This document shows, piece by piece, positions 38,855-46,805 of a stretch of 61,204 nucleotides of DNA. The stretch spans positions 1 through 61,204 of the forward strand of contig NZ_MKCT01000023.1 of NCBI RefSeq assembly GCF_001855555.1. Direction: 5' to 3'. The first letter of the stretch is position 1, and every line of letters begins with the position of its first letter. The notes under the pieces are model-generated. The model was not told the origin of the DNA. It saw nothing but the letters and a program-made list of their open reading frames with translations, and did not search any database. A program made the translations under genes and the position numbers. The DNA comes from Chromobacterium sphagni (lineage in GTDB: Bacteria; Pseudomonadota; Gammaproteobacteria; Burkholderiales; Chromobacteriaceae).

Positions 38855-39192
38855 TGCAGTGTCCCTTCTGTCGATGCCGCCGGGTCATCCCGCAGCACGT
38901 TTTCCACTTCGGCCACAAACTCCTGCCACTCCTGGCGCATCGTCGCCAGCTCCAGCCGCCCAGCTTCGGTCAGCTTGTAATACTTGCGCGACGGCCCGGA
39001 TGACGACTCAACCAGATAGGTGCTGACCCAGGATTCGTTCTGCAGCCTGCGCATCAACGGATAGATGGTGCCTTCGCTGATTTCCATTCCCTGCGACAGC
39101 TTGCTGACCAGCTCGTAGGCGTAGCTGTCGGCTTGGGCCAGCACCGCCAGTACGCACATGTCCAGCGTGCCCTTTTTCAATTGCGTCTTCAT
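38851..39192 (-). CDS. PadR-family transcriptional regulator
   Basis: This 113-residue regulator has the PadR winged helix: LKKGTLDMCVLAVLAQADSY, then ISEGTIYPLMRRLQNESWVS and the wing PSRKYYKLTEAGRLEL, with a short C-terminal dimer helix. The size is typical of the PadR-s2 group. It heads a four-gene minus-strand operon and overlaps the DUF1700 gene by four bases. Two related palindromes lie just upstream at 39225-39242 and 39291-39317, so autorepression is likely. The inducer is unknown. Confidence 0.92.
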   Translation of the reverse strand: MKTQLKKGTLDMCVLAVLAQADSYAYELVSKLSQGMEISEGTIYPLMRRLQNESWVSTYLVESSSGPSRKYYKLTEAGRLELATMRQEWQEFVAEVENVLRDDPAASTEGTLQ

Positions 39193-39224
39193 CTCTTAGC
39201 CTTCCTAATAGACTGGCAATACAT

Positions 39225-39242
39225 GATACCTTGCATTGCAAG
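39225..39242. promoter_or_regulatory. Palindrome near the padR start, probable operator
   Basis: GATACCTTGCATTGCAAG contains the short palindrome CTTGC-ATT-GCAAG and shares GATACCTTG with the longer palindrome 66 bases away. It lies 33 bases upstream of padR. Confidence 0.5.
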
Positions 39243-39290
39243 CAACATCGATGGACTGCTGCATCCGGATGTCTGACTGAACTGTATGAC

Positions 39291-39317
39291 AAGATACCTT
39301 GTATAGCAAGGTATCTT
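39291..39317. promoter_or_regulatory. Perfect 11 bp inverted repeat, probable PadR operator
   Basis: AAGATACCTTG and CAAGGTATCTT form a perfect inverted repeat around TATAG. It lies about 100 bases upstream of padR and 146 bases upstream of the divergent patatin-like gene, so one site could govern both. No T run follows on either strand, which argues against a terminator. Confidence 0.6.
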
Positions 39318-39462
39318 TCATTGTGTAATGACAAAAGAATCCGGCTGAGGTTTTTCCGCTACAAGCGCTTGGCCGCAGCCTGCGTTGCAAAAGTCTGCCC
39401 AGCAACCATACTGCAGACATGCCCCTGTCCTCGCCAACGACATCAAATGGGAGAAATACGTC

Positions 39463-40506
39463 ATGGCTCAATCCGCAAAACCATCCATCGCTCTGGTACT
39501 GGGAGGCGGCGCGCCCAACGCCACGCTGATGGCCGGTGCGCTGGTGGCGCTTACCGAAGCCGGCGTCAAGTTCGACATCATCTCCGCCTCCGGCGCCGGC
39601 GCCCTCGTCGGCCTGCTCTATGCCGTCCCCAAGCAGGGCGACGCCATCTCCGCGCTCGGCAAACTGGCAGATCTGGGCGTGTCCGACCCGATCTACAAGC
39701 TGTTCCCGGTCAACTACAAGGTGTTCAACAAGCCCGGCATGCTGGCGGACGCCTGGCGCGCGCTGCAGGCGCGCAACCCCGTTCTGCAGGCGATACAGCA
39801 GCAGGCCGACCAGGGGCCGGCACAGCGGCTGCTGGCCGACTGGACCTCGCTGCTGCTGGCCAGCTTCAGCCCCAGCAGCCTGAGCGGCGACAGCCAGGGC
39901 ATGTGCGCGCACGTGCCCTTCATCGACCAGGTGGTCGACTTCGCCAAGCTGAAAGACATCCAGCCCCAGTTCTACCTCAACGCTTACAACATCACCCACG
40001 GCGCCATGCGCTGCTGGGACAAGCGCGAGATCAACCACGACCATTTCCTGGCCGCGCTGTCCTTCCCCTTCATCTACCCGCCCTATCGTCTGGAGGACGG
40101 CGACTACATCGAGGGCGCCGCCATCGACACCCTCAACTTCAAGCGCCTGTTCGAGCTGCATCCGCACATCGACTACACCGTGGTGTTCGACGTGCTCGGC
40201 AGCGACAGGCTGCTGCACCCGCCGCGCAATCTGTACGACGCCTGGGTGCAATCCATCATCGCTCCGCTCACCGCCATCGCCCGCGACGACCTCAGGCTGT
40301 TCGAAGCGCTGCATAACCGCGACGAGCGCGGCCAGCCGCGCACCGAGGTGCTGAAGATCAATTTCGACGCCCACATCGGCAAGGAAACCTCGCGCGAGGA
40401 ACTGGACTGGTCATATTCCAACCTGTCGCGGCTGTATCAAGCCGGTTACCAGGCCGGCAAGGACGCTTGCCGGCAATACGCGCGCCAGCTGAGCATCAAG
40501 GCCTGA
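39463..40506 (+). CDS. Patatin-like protein with altered catalytic motifs
   Basis: The 347-residue protein has the patatin-like fold signatures but not the normal active site. The oxyanion loop GGGAPNATLMAGAL at residues 14-27 stands for GGGGxRG. The nucleophile elbow reads ISASGAGALVG near residues 40-50, where active patatins have GxSxG, so Gly replaces the Ser. The Asp motif DG[GA] reads EGAAID near residue 217. It is probably a non-hydrolytic or altered homologue of patatin phospholipases. The start at 39463 has GGGAGAAAT upstream. It is divergent from padR across the operator region. No signal peptide is seen. Confidence 0.75.
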   Translation: MAQSAKPSIALVLGGGAPNATLMAGALVALTEAGVKFDIISASGAGALVGLLYAVPKQGDAISALGKLADLGVSDPIYKLFPVNYKVFNKPGMLADAWRALQARNPVLQAIQQQADQGPAQRLLADWTSLLLASFSPSSLSGDSQGMCAHVPFIDQVVDFAKLKDIQPQFYLNAYNITHGAMRCWDKREINHDHFLAALSFPFIYPPYRLEDGDYIEGAAIDTLNFKRLFELHPHIDYTVVFDVLGSDRLLHPPRNLYDAWVQSIIAPLTAIARDDLRLFEALHNRDERGQPRTEVLKINFDAHIGKETSREELDWSYSNLSRLYQAGYQAGKDACRQYARQLSIKA

Positions 40507-40619
40507 TCGGCCCGGCCATCCCGATGGCCGGCCAGGCTGCGTAGTCGCAACGATTCAATCCGCCAACGCGACCGGTTAATCTGATACGGACGCGCGCGAT
40601 TTCGGCGCGATTCCCAAGG

Positions 40620-40913
40620 CCCCCCACCGCAGTCAACTGCCAGATCACCGACGCCGCCGCCCAGGCCAGCAACGTCAAGGTGCTGGGCGAGGCCCCGGCC
40701 ATGGCCGTCGTCGCCGTCAACCAGGCCATCGCCCACGCCAGCGGCATCCTGTGGGAAAGCGCCACCTCGTCCCAGCAGCAACCGGGCATGGCGGGCCAGG
40801 CCGCCGTCAACCAGGGCGTGACGCAAATCGACGACGCCGACTCCGACGCGGATGGCCAGGCGCGGGAGCCGGCGGAGCTGGAAACGCTGATCCGCCAGCT
40901 CAAATCCGGATAA
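40620..40913 (+). CDS. RebB-like R-body protein, 5' end uncertain
   Basis: The frame reads TAVNCQITDAAAQASNVKVL, followed by GEAPAMAVVAVNQAIAHASG and SATSSQQQPGMAGQAAVNQG, and ends in an acidic tail. This matches RebB-type proteins, whose relatives polymerise into the coiled R-bodies first described in Caedibacter. The conserved part starts at TAVN, but no good ATG or ribosome binding site lies upstream in this frame; the only in-frame alternative is a GTG at 40680, inside the domain. A C run at 40620-40625 suggests a lost base or a decayed start. No other reb gene is next to it. Confidence 0.6.
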   Translation, partial: PPTAVNCQITDAAAQASNVKVLGEAPAMAVVAVNQAIAHASGILWESATSSQQQPGMAGQAAVNQGVTQIDDADSDADGQAREPAELETLIRQLKSG

Positions 40914-40932
40914 GCCCTTTCGCGCCAGAGCA

Positions 40933-40968
40933 AGAAAAAAGGGCTGCCGTTTGGCAGCCCTGCGTTTT
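40933..40968 (-). terminator. Terminator of arcC
   Basis: A perfect 8 bp stem, gggctgcc with ggcagccc, and a 4-base loop are followed on the minus strand by TTTTTTC and on the plus strand by GCGTTTTT. It can serve arcC and the converging RebB-like gene. Confidence 0.85.
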
Positions 40969-40990
40969 TACTGCGCCGTTTCCGGACGGA

Positions 40991-41935
40991 TCAGTACCAC
41001 TCTATGCCCGGCCGCGCGGTGGAGATCACCGTGCCGGCCTCGCCCTTGACGATGCGCTCGATATCCTCCAGCGCGCCGATCACCGCCTTCTTGCCGGCCA
41101 GGCGGGCAAACTCGCAGGCCGCCTCCACTTTGGGCCCCATCGAACCGGCGGCGAAACCCAGCTTGTCCATCTCGTCCGGGTGCGCGTGGCGGATTGCCTT
41201 GGCCTCCGGCGTGCCCCAGCCGACGAACACGCTCTTCACGTCGGTGGCGATCACGAAGTAATCGGCATCCACCTCGCGCGCCAACAGCGCCGAAGCCAGA
41301 TCCTTGTCTATCACCGCCTCCACGCCCACCAGCCTGTCGCCCTGGTACATGGTGGGAATGCCGCCGCCGCCGGCCGCGATCACCACCACGCCTTTCTCGA
41401 TCAGCCACTTGATCGGCCGCATCTCGAAAATGCGCTTCGGCTTCGGGCTCGGCACCACGCGGCGGAAGTATTCGCCATCTGCCTTCACTACCCAGCCCTT
41501 TTCCACCGCCAGCTTCTCGGCTTCGTCCTTGCCGTACACCGGGCCGACGAACTTGGTGGGATTCTTGAACGCCGGATCGTTAGGATCCACTTCGGTCTGG
41601 GTAAGGATGGTGGCGATCGGCACTTCGAAGGGCAGCACATTGCCCAGCTCCTGCTCCACCATGTAACCGATCATGCCCTCGGTCTGCGCGCCCAGCACAT
41701 CCAGCGGATACGGCGTCACCTTGCCGTCCACATGGCGGGCGTAGGCGTCGTTCTGCAGGCCCAAGAGGCCCACTTGCGGCCCATTGCCGTGGCACATCAC
41801 CAGGTTGTGGCCCAGCCGGGTGACCGCGGCCAGTTGTTCTGCGGCCACCTTGACGTTGGCGCGCTGGTTGTCGGCGGTCATGGCTTCGCCACGACGCTGC
41901 AGGGCATTGCCGCCCAAGGCTACGACGACTCGCAT
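40991..41935 (-). CDS. arcC: Carbamate kinase
   Basis: ArcC makes ATP from carbamoyl phosphate and ADP, the energy-yielding step of the arginine deiminase pathway. The 314-residue protein has the amino-acid kinase fold: [16 protein letters not shown] at the start, [17 protein letters not shown] near residue 49 and [18 protein letters not shown] near residue 196. It ends [10 protein letters not shown]. The start at 41935 has AGGAAAC upstream. It is the last gene of arcDABC and is followed by a terminator. Confidence 0.96.
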   Translation of the reverse strand: MRVVVALGGNALQRRGEAMTADNQRANVKVAAEQLAAVTRLGHNLVMCHGNGPQVGLLGLQNDAYARHVDGKVTPYPLDVLGAQTEGMIGYMVEQELGNVLPFEVPIATILTQTEVDPNDPAFKNPTKFVGPVYGKDEAEKLAVEKGWVVKADGEYFRRVVPSPKPKRIFEMRPIKWLIEKGVVVIAAGGGGIPTMYQGDRLVGVEAVIDKDLASALLAREVDADYFVIATDVKSVFVGWGTPEAKAIRHAHPDEMDKLGFAAGSMGPKVEAACEFARLAGKKAVIGALEDIERIVKGEAGTVISTARPGIEWY

Positions 41936-41967
41936 AATGTTTCCTTCTCTCGGTCTTTTCAACGACG

Positions 41968-42002
41968 CCGGCCAAGGGCTCCGGTCAGGAGGCCTTGGCC
42001 GG
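41968..42002 (-). other. Intergenic hairpin between arcB and arcC
   Basis: A perfect 10 bp stem, ccggccaagg with ccttggccgg, surrounds a 15-base loop in the 110-base gap. There is no T run, so it may be an mRNA processing or stability element and not a terminator. Confidence 0.45.
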
Positions 42003-42045
42003 TCGGTGTGATATCGGGCCGGCTTGCGCCGGCTGCGGCATCGCG

Positions 42046-43056
42046 TCAGTCGCCCAGCGTCGCCACCAGGATGGCCTTGATGGTGTGCATGCGGTTTTCC
42101 GCCTGCTCGAAGGCGATGCAGGCCTCGGACTCGAACACGTCCTCGGTCACCTCGATGCCGTTGGCGAGTTCCGGATATTCCGCGGCGATTTCCTTGCCCA
42201 CCTTGGTTTCACTGTTGTGGTAGGCCGGCAGGCAGTGCATGAACTTCACTTGCGGGTTGCCGGCGGCGGCCATCAGCGCGGCGTTGACCTGGTAGGGCTT
42301 CAACAGGCGGATGCGTTCGGCCCACACTTCGGCCGGCTCACCCATCGACACCCAGACGTCGGTGTGGATAAAGTCGGCGCCCTTGACCGCTTCCCTGGCG
42401 TCCTCGGTCAGGGTGATGCGCGCGCCGGTCTTGGCCGCGATCTCGCGGCACTCGGCCACCAGCTCGTCGGTCGGCCACAGGTGTTTCGGCGCGCCGATGC
42501 GCACGTCCATGCCCAGCTTGGCGCCGATCACCAGCAGCGAGTTGCCCATATTGTTGCGGGCGTCGCCCAGGTAGCTGTAGCTGATCCGCGAAATCGGCTT
42601 GTCGCTGTTCTCCCACATGGTCAGCACGTCGGCCAGCATCTGGGTCGGGTGCCATTCATCGGTCAGGCCGTTGTACACCGGCACGCCGGCAAACTTGGCC
42701 AGCTCGTTTTCCACCATGTCCTGATCGAAACCGCGGTATTCGATGGCGTCGTACATCCGGCCCAGCACGCGGGCGGTGTCCTTCATCGATTCCTTGATGC
42801 CGATCTGCGAGCCGGACGGCCCGAGGTAGGTGACGTTGGCGCCCTGGTCGAAGCAGGCCACTTCAAACGCGCAGCGGGTGCGGGTGGAGGTCTTTTCAAA
42901 GATCAGGGCGATATTCTTGCCCTTCAGGTGCTGCTGCTCGGTGCCGGAGTATTTGGCGCGCTTCAGGTCGCGAGCCAGGTCCAGCATGTAGCGGATCTCA
43001 CGCGGGGTGAAGTCCAGCATTCTCAGGAAGTTGCGGTTGCGCAGATTGAAAGCCAT
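42046..43056 (-). CDS. arcB: Ornithine carbamoyltransferase, catabolic
   Basis: ArcB splits citrulline with phosphate into ornithine and carbamoyl phosphate. The 336-residue protein has the carbamoyl phosphate site [14 protein letters not shown] near residues 54-67 and the ornithine site MHCLPAYHN near residue 273. The position between arcA and arcC marks it as the catabolic enzyme and not the biosynthetic ArgF. The start [16 protein letters not shown] at 43056 is the family start and has AGGAGCAA upstream. Confidence 0.96.
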   Translation of the reverse strand: MAFNLRNRNFLRMLDFTPREIRYMLDLARDLKRAKYSGTEQQHLKGKNIALIFEKTSTRTRCAFEVACFDQGANVTYLGPSGSQIGIKESMKDTARVLGRMYDAIEYRGFDQDMVENELAKFAGVPVYNGLTDEWHPTQMLADVLTMWENSDKPISRISYSYLGDARNNMGNSLLVIGAKLGMDVRIGAPKHLWPTDELVAECREIAAKTGARITLTEDAREAVKGADFIHTDVWVSMGEPAEVWAERIRLLKPYQVNAALMAAAGNPQVKFMHCLPAYHNSETKVGKEIAAEYPELANGIEVTEDVFESEACIAFEQAENRMHTIKAILVATLGD

Positions 43057-43090
43057 GATATTGCTCCTGATTAGAGTCTGGGCAAGCCGG

Positions 43091-43175
43091 CCGCCGTTTC
43101 CGTGGAAACCGGCGGTCAACCTGTCTTGTGCAAACAAACGGTATTCGGTCTCTCCGGCCGGATGCCGACCGGAGA
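43091..43175 (-). other. Two intergenic hairpins between arcA and arcB
   Basis: The first hairpin (43091-43115) pairs ccgccgtttcc with ggaaaccggcgg, with one bulge and a 2-base loop. The second (43151-43175) pairs tctccgg with ccggaga. Neither is followed by a T run. They may define processing points or mRNA segment stability in the arc transcript. Confidence 0.4.
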
Positions 43176-43185
43176 ATGGATTGCC

Positions 43186-44418
43186 TTACAGCTTGATTTC
43201 GTCGCGAATGATCGGGCAGGTCATGCAGTGGCCGCCGCCGCGGCCGCGGCCAAGCTCGGATGCCGGAATCTCGATCACTTCCACGCCGTGCTCGCGCATC
43301 AGGCGGTTGGTATAGGTGTTGCGGTCGTAGGCCACCACCACGCGGCGGTCCAGCGCCACCACGTTGTTGCCGTCGTCCCACTGCTCGCGTTCGCGCTGGT
43401 AGGCGTCGCCGCCGGTCTGGATCACGCGGATTTCCTTCAAGCCCAGCGCCTGGCGCACGATCTCCACCAGCTTCACGCCCTCATGGCGCTCGAAGCGGAT
43501 CTCGCCCTCGCGGTCGCCGGCGTACATGCTGGTGCAGACGATGTCGTCCACCACGTCCGGAAATACCGACAGCAGGTCGACGTCGAGAAAGCTGAACACG
43601 GTGTCCAGGTGCATCGCGGCGCGCGATTTCGGCATCTGGCAGGCGATCACCCGCTTGGCGCCGCCCTCGCGGCCCAGCACGCGCTTGGCCACCTGCACCA
43701 CCGCCTGCGGGCTGGTGCGCTCGCCCATGCCGATCAGCACGGTGCCGTTGCCAATCGGCATCACGTCGCCGCCTTCCAGCGTCGCCGCGCCGTGGTCCTT
43801 GTCGCAGTCGCCCCACCAGATATTGGCCTTGCCGGCGAAGTAAGGGTGGAACTGGTAGATCGATTGCAACACCAGCGTTTCCTGGCGCCGCGCCGGCCAG
43901 TACATCGGGTTCAGCGTCACGCCTTCGTAGATCCAGCAAGACGGGTCGCGCTGGAACAGGCTGTTGGGAATCGGGGGGATCACGAATTCGGACTGGTCGA
44001 GATAGCCGCCGAACAGGCCTTTCGGGTCGAACGGCAGCTCGAACTTGGCGATGCCGCCAACCAGGTGCTCGGCCAGCTGCGACGATGGCATCTCGTTCAG
44101 CCAACCGCGCAGATCGTGCAGCATGCCGATGCCGACGTTGTCAGCCTTCACCTTGCGGTCCAGCACCCAGTTGCGGGCGGCCTTGTCGTCCAGAACCTTG
44201 GCCAGCGCCTCGTGCACCTCGATCACTTCGATGCCGCGGGCGCGCATCTGTTCAACCATATAAGCATGGTCCCTCTGCGCGCGCTCCACCCAGATCACAT
44301 CGTCGAACAGCAGGTCGTGGCAGTTGTCGGGGGTCAGGCGCTTGTGAGCGAGGCCGGGACGGCACACCATCACGGTTCGCAGCTTGCCGCACTCTGAATG
44401 AACACCGAACTTGGTCAT
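43186..44418 (-). CDS. arcA: Arginine deiminase
   Basis: ArcA hydrolyses arginine to citrulline and ammonia. The 410-residue protein has the guanidine-modifying enzyme motifs: [20 protein letters not shown] near residue 157, [20 protein letters not shown] near residue 215, [10 protein letters not shown] near residue 270, and the C-terminal [14 protein letters not shown] with the nucleophilic Cys near residue 398. Length and motifs are those of proteobacterial arcA. It is the second gene of arcDABC. The product would also protect against acid through ammonia release. Confidence 0.97.
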   Translation of the reverse strand: MTKFGVHSECGKLRTVMVCRPGLAHKRLTPDNCHDLLFDDVIWVERAQRDHAYMVEQMRARGIEVIEVHEALAKVLDDKAARNWVLDRKVKADNVGIGMLHDLRGWLNEMPSSQLAEHLVGGIAKFELPFDPKGLFGGYLDQSEFVIPPIPNSLFQRDPSCWIYEGVTLNPMYWPARRQETLVLQSIYQFHPYFAGKANIWWGDCDKDHGAATLEGGDVMPIGNGTVLIGMGERTSPQAVVQVAKRVLGREGGAKRVIACQMPKSRAAMHLDTVFSFLDVDLLSVFPDVVDDIVCTSMYAGDREGEIRFERHEGVKLVEIVRQALGLKEIRVIQTGGDAYQREREQWDDGNNVVALDRRVVVAYDRNTYTNRLMREHGVEVIEIPASELGRGRGGGHCMTCPIIRDEIKL

Positions 44419-44493
44419 AACGATACTCCTTGAGTCTTGTTTGACTTCAGGGGCGAGCCATCCGCCCCCGCGACTGGATTTCGAAATTCTTGC

Positions 44494-45945
44494 TTACAGG
44501 CTGATATGGCCAACGGCCAGCTGCCAGGTGGCGATCACGCCCAACACCACCACCGCCGCGGCCAATACCGCCTCGATCAGGTTGAACGGTTTCTCGCCGC
44601 GTTCCTTCTTGGCCCACAGGTAGAACAGCAGGCCCGGCGCGTACAGGATCATCGACAGGAACAGATACTTGGGTCCGGCGGCGTAGATCAGCCATCCGCC
44701 GTATACCGTGGCCAGCGCGGCGGTCCAGAATTCCTTGGCGGCGCTTTCGCCCTGGGCGTAGCCTTCGCCGCGCCTGGCGACCAACAGCGAATAGCCGGCG
44801 CACAACAGGTAGGGAATCAGGATCATCGAGGTGGCCAGCGACAGCAGCGCCAGGTAGCCGGCCGAACTGAACAGGGTGATGACCAGGAACAGCTGGATCA
44901 GGCCGTTGGTCAGCCACAGCGAGGCGGCCGGGGTGTCGTTGCCATTGACGGTGCCGAACACCTTGGGCATCACGCCGTCCTTGCCGGCGAGGTAAGGCGC
45001 TTCGGCCGCCAGCAGCGTCCAGGCCAACAGCGCGCCGCCGACCGAGATCACCAGACCAGCGTTCATCAGATTGGCGCCGAAGGTGCCGAAGGCCTTCTGC
45101 AGCACGTAGGCGGTGGACGGGTTCTTCAATGCGGCCAGCTCGGGCTGGGTCATCACGCCCAGCGACAGCACCGATACCGCCACCAGCAAGGCGATGGTCA
45201 GCAGGAAACCGATCACTGTGGCTTTGCCCACGTCCTTCATGCTGTCGGCGCGGCCGGAGAACATCGACGCGCCCTCGATGCCGATGAACACCCACACCGT
45301 CACCAGCATGGTGCTTTTCACCTGATCGACGATGGAACCCAGCTTGGCGTTGCCCCAAAAATCCAGATTGAAGGTATCCACCTTGAAAGCGAACACGATC
45401 AGCAGGATGAACAGCGCCAGCGGCACCAGCTTGGCGATGGTGGTGATGGTGTTGATGAAGGCCGCGCCGTGCACGCCGCGCAGCACCAGAAAGTGCAGGC
45501 ACCACAGCAGCACCGAGGCGCAGACGATGGCGGTGGGGGTGTTGCCGTCGCCGAAGGCCGGAATCCAGAAGGCCAGCGCCGAGAACATCACCACAAAGTA
45601 GGACACATTGCCGATCCAGGCGGAAATCCAGTAGCCCCAGGCCGAGTTGAAACCCATGTAGTCGCCGAAACCGGCCTTGGCGTAGCCGTAGACGCCGCCC
45701 GACACTTCAGGCTTGCGCGAGGCCAGCATCTGGAACACGAAGGCCAGCGCCAGCATGCCGACAAAGGTGATGGCCCAGCCTATCAGGATGGCGCCGGCGC
45801 CGGCGCCGGCAGCCATGTTTTGCGGCAGCGAGAAGATGCCGCCGCCTATCATCGAGCCGACGACCAGCGCTGTCAGCGCGCCCAGTTTAAGCCTGGGCGA
45901 GGCGCTTTCGGCGATACCGGCTTGACTTGCAGTTTCTGTGGACAT
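44494..45945 (-). CDS. arcD: Arginine/ornithine antiporter
   Basis: ArcD exchanges external arginine for internal ornithine and so feeds the pathway without energy cost. The 483-residue protein is an APC-superfamily transporter with about 12-13 helices. GSMIGGGIFSLPQNMAAGAG near residue 35 is the helix 1 substrate motif. FVFQMLASRKPEVSGGVYGY near residue 73 and WVFIGIEGASMFSGRA near residue 217 follow. The start MSTETASQAG has GGAGAACG upstream. It is the first gene of arcDABC, as in Pseudomonas, with a FNR/ANR-type box about 118 bases upstream. Confidence 0.95.
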   Translation of the reverse strand: MSTETASQAGIAESASPRLKLGALTALVVGSMIGGGIFSLPQNMAAGAGAGAILIGWAITFVGMLALAFVFQMLASRKPEVSGGVYGYAKAGFGDYMGFNSAWGYWISAWIGNVSYFVVMFSALAFWIPAFGDGNTPTAIVCASVLLWCLHFLVLRGVHGAAFINTITTIAKLVPLALFILLIVFAFKVDTFNLDFWGNAKLGSIVDQVKSTMLVTVWVFIGIEGASMFSGRADSMKDVGKATVIGFLLTIALLVAVSVLSLGVMTQPELAALKNPSTAYVLQKAFGTFGANLMNAGLVISVGGALLAWTLLAAEAPYLAGKDGVMPKVFGTVNGNDTPAASLWLTNGLIQLFLVITLFSSAGYLALLSLATSMILIPYLLCAGYSLLVARRGEGYAQGESAAKEFWTAALATVYGGWLIYAAGPKYLFLSMILYAPGLLFYLWAKKERGEKPFNLIEAVLAAAVVVLGVIATWQLAVGHISL

Positions 45946-46062
45946 TTTCGTTCTCCGATCTGAGATGTAAACCGAGCATTCGTGTTTATTATTAAATTCT
46001 TATCATCTGAAATAATGGTATACCCGGCAAAAGCAGGGTTTCCAGACGTGTCATCTGTTCAG

Positions 46063-46076
46063 TTGACTTACATCAA
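46063..46076 (-). promoter_or_regulatory. FNR/ANR-type box upstream of arcD
   Basis: TTGATGTAAGTCAA on the minus strand matches the FNR/ANR consensus TTGAT-N4-ATCAA at nine of ten positions. It is centred about 125 bases before the arcD start and about 60 bases before the start point predicted from the TATACC box, a class I position. In Pseudomonas aeruginosa the arc operon is induced by ANR without oxygen. Confidence 0.75.
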
Positions 46077-46412
46077 GCGGACTTGGCAGGCTACCCGCCG
46101 ACCTCTGCAGATGCGACCTGGGCTTGCGACAAGGCGTCATGCCCGTCGATGCCCTGACAAAACGTCATCGCCGGATACCGCGGCAAAATTCAGCATAGGC
46201 GGGAAGCATCGAAACAGAAGCCGGCATCGCGGATGCCATGACCTCGGACAAAAAATACAGAATTTCCAGCTGTATTCCGGTGCGGATAAGCGGGGACGCA
46301 AGCGCCTATAGGACAATGGCAAGTCAAAACGCCGAGCTGAAATTCTTTTGCCATCATTAAACAGACCCCGGGCCCGCAGGGAAAGTTCAGCCATTCACGA
46401 TGCCAGACATGG

Positions 46413-46448
46413 CAAAAAAAAGCGGATACGGCCCACCGCCGTACCCGC
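46413..46448 (-). terminator. Terminator of the 43-residue membrane protein gene
   Basis: On the minus strand gcgggtacgg pairs with ccgtatccgc (one G-T pair) around a 7-base loop, followed by eight T. Confidence 0.85.
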
Positions 46449-46496
46449 CAACACACACATCAAGAGGAAATGCCAAAACTGCAGGAGTACAAAACC

Positions 46497-46628
46497 TTAC
46501 TTGCCGGGTTTGTTGATGTTCTTGAAAATCACCCACAACGCGCCCAGCACCACCAGCATGGTCACGACGATAGTCAGCAGGCTCAAGCGGCCCACGTCGT
46601 CAGACATCAACAGGGTCAACAATTCCAT
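46497..46628 (-). CDS. 43-residue single-span membrane protein (DUF3149-like)
   Basis: This small gene reads MELLTLLMSDDVGRLSLLTI, then VVTMLVVLGALWVIFKNINK and PGK. It has GGAGGAAT just before the ATG and a strong terminator after it, so it is a real single gene. A short N-terminal part with SDDVG, one membrane segment and a basic tail resemble DUF3149 proteins of betaproteobacteria, whose function is unknown. It lies upstream of arcD in the same direction but is separated from it by its own terminator. Confidence 0.8.
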   Translation of the reverse strand: MELLTLLMSDDVGRLSLLTIVVTMLVVLGALWVIFKNINKPGK

Positions 46629-46747
46629 GATTCCTCCTTCCGGCCCGCGGCCTCGACATCCTTAGCTGACGACATAATAGCCATTATTCTGACATGGAAA
46701 TTGACCCACATCAAACCGCCGCCCGACGCGAATTGATGCAGAACAAA

Positions 46748-46780
46748 TAAAAAGCCCCCGGCACGAGCCGGGGGCTTTCT
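46748..46780. terminator. Terminator after the ferredoxin-type reductase
   Basis: A perfect 12 bp stem, aaagcccccggc with gccgggggcttt, has a 4-base loop and lies 26 bases after the reductase stop. On the minus strand it is followed by TTTATTTG. Confidence 0.8.
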
Positions 46781-46805
46781 GTATGCAAATCAGCAATTTA
46801 TCTGT

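Larger units (their letters stand above)
45946..46496. other. Control region upstream of arcDABC
   Basis: This 551-base gap holds the arcD leader, an FNR/ANR-type box at 46063-46076 and, at the far end, the terminator of the 43-residue membrane protein gene. TATACC (46022-46017, minus strand) could be the arcD -10. Between about 46080 and 46410 I see no convincing gene; two short minus-strand frames there lack ribosome binding sites and family similarity. Confidence 0.5.

Noticed and set aside
46137-46456. Two short minus-strand open frames upstream of arcD
   Set aside because: They have no ribosome binding site and no recognisable domain, and they overlap a terminator and the arc control region.
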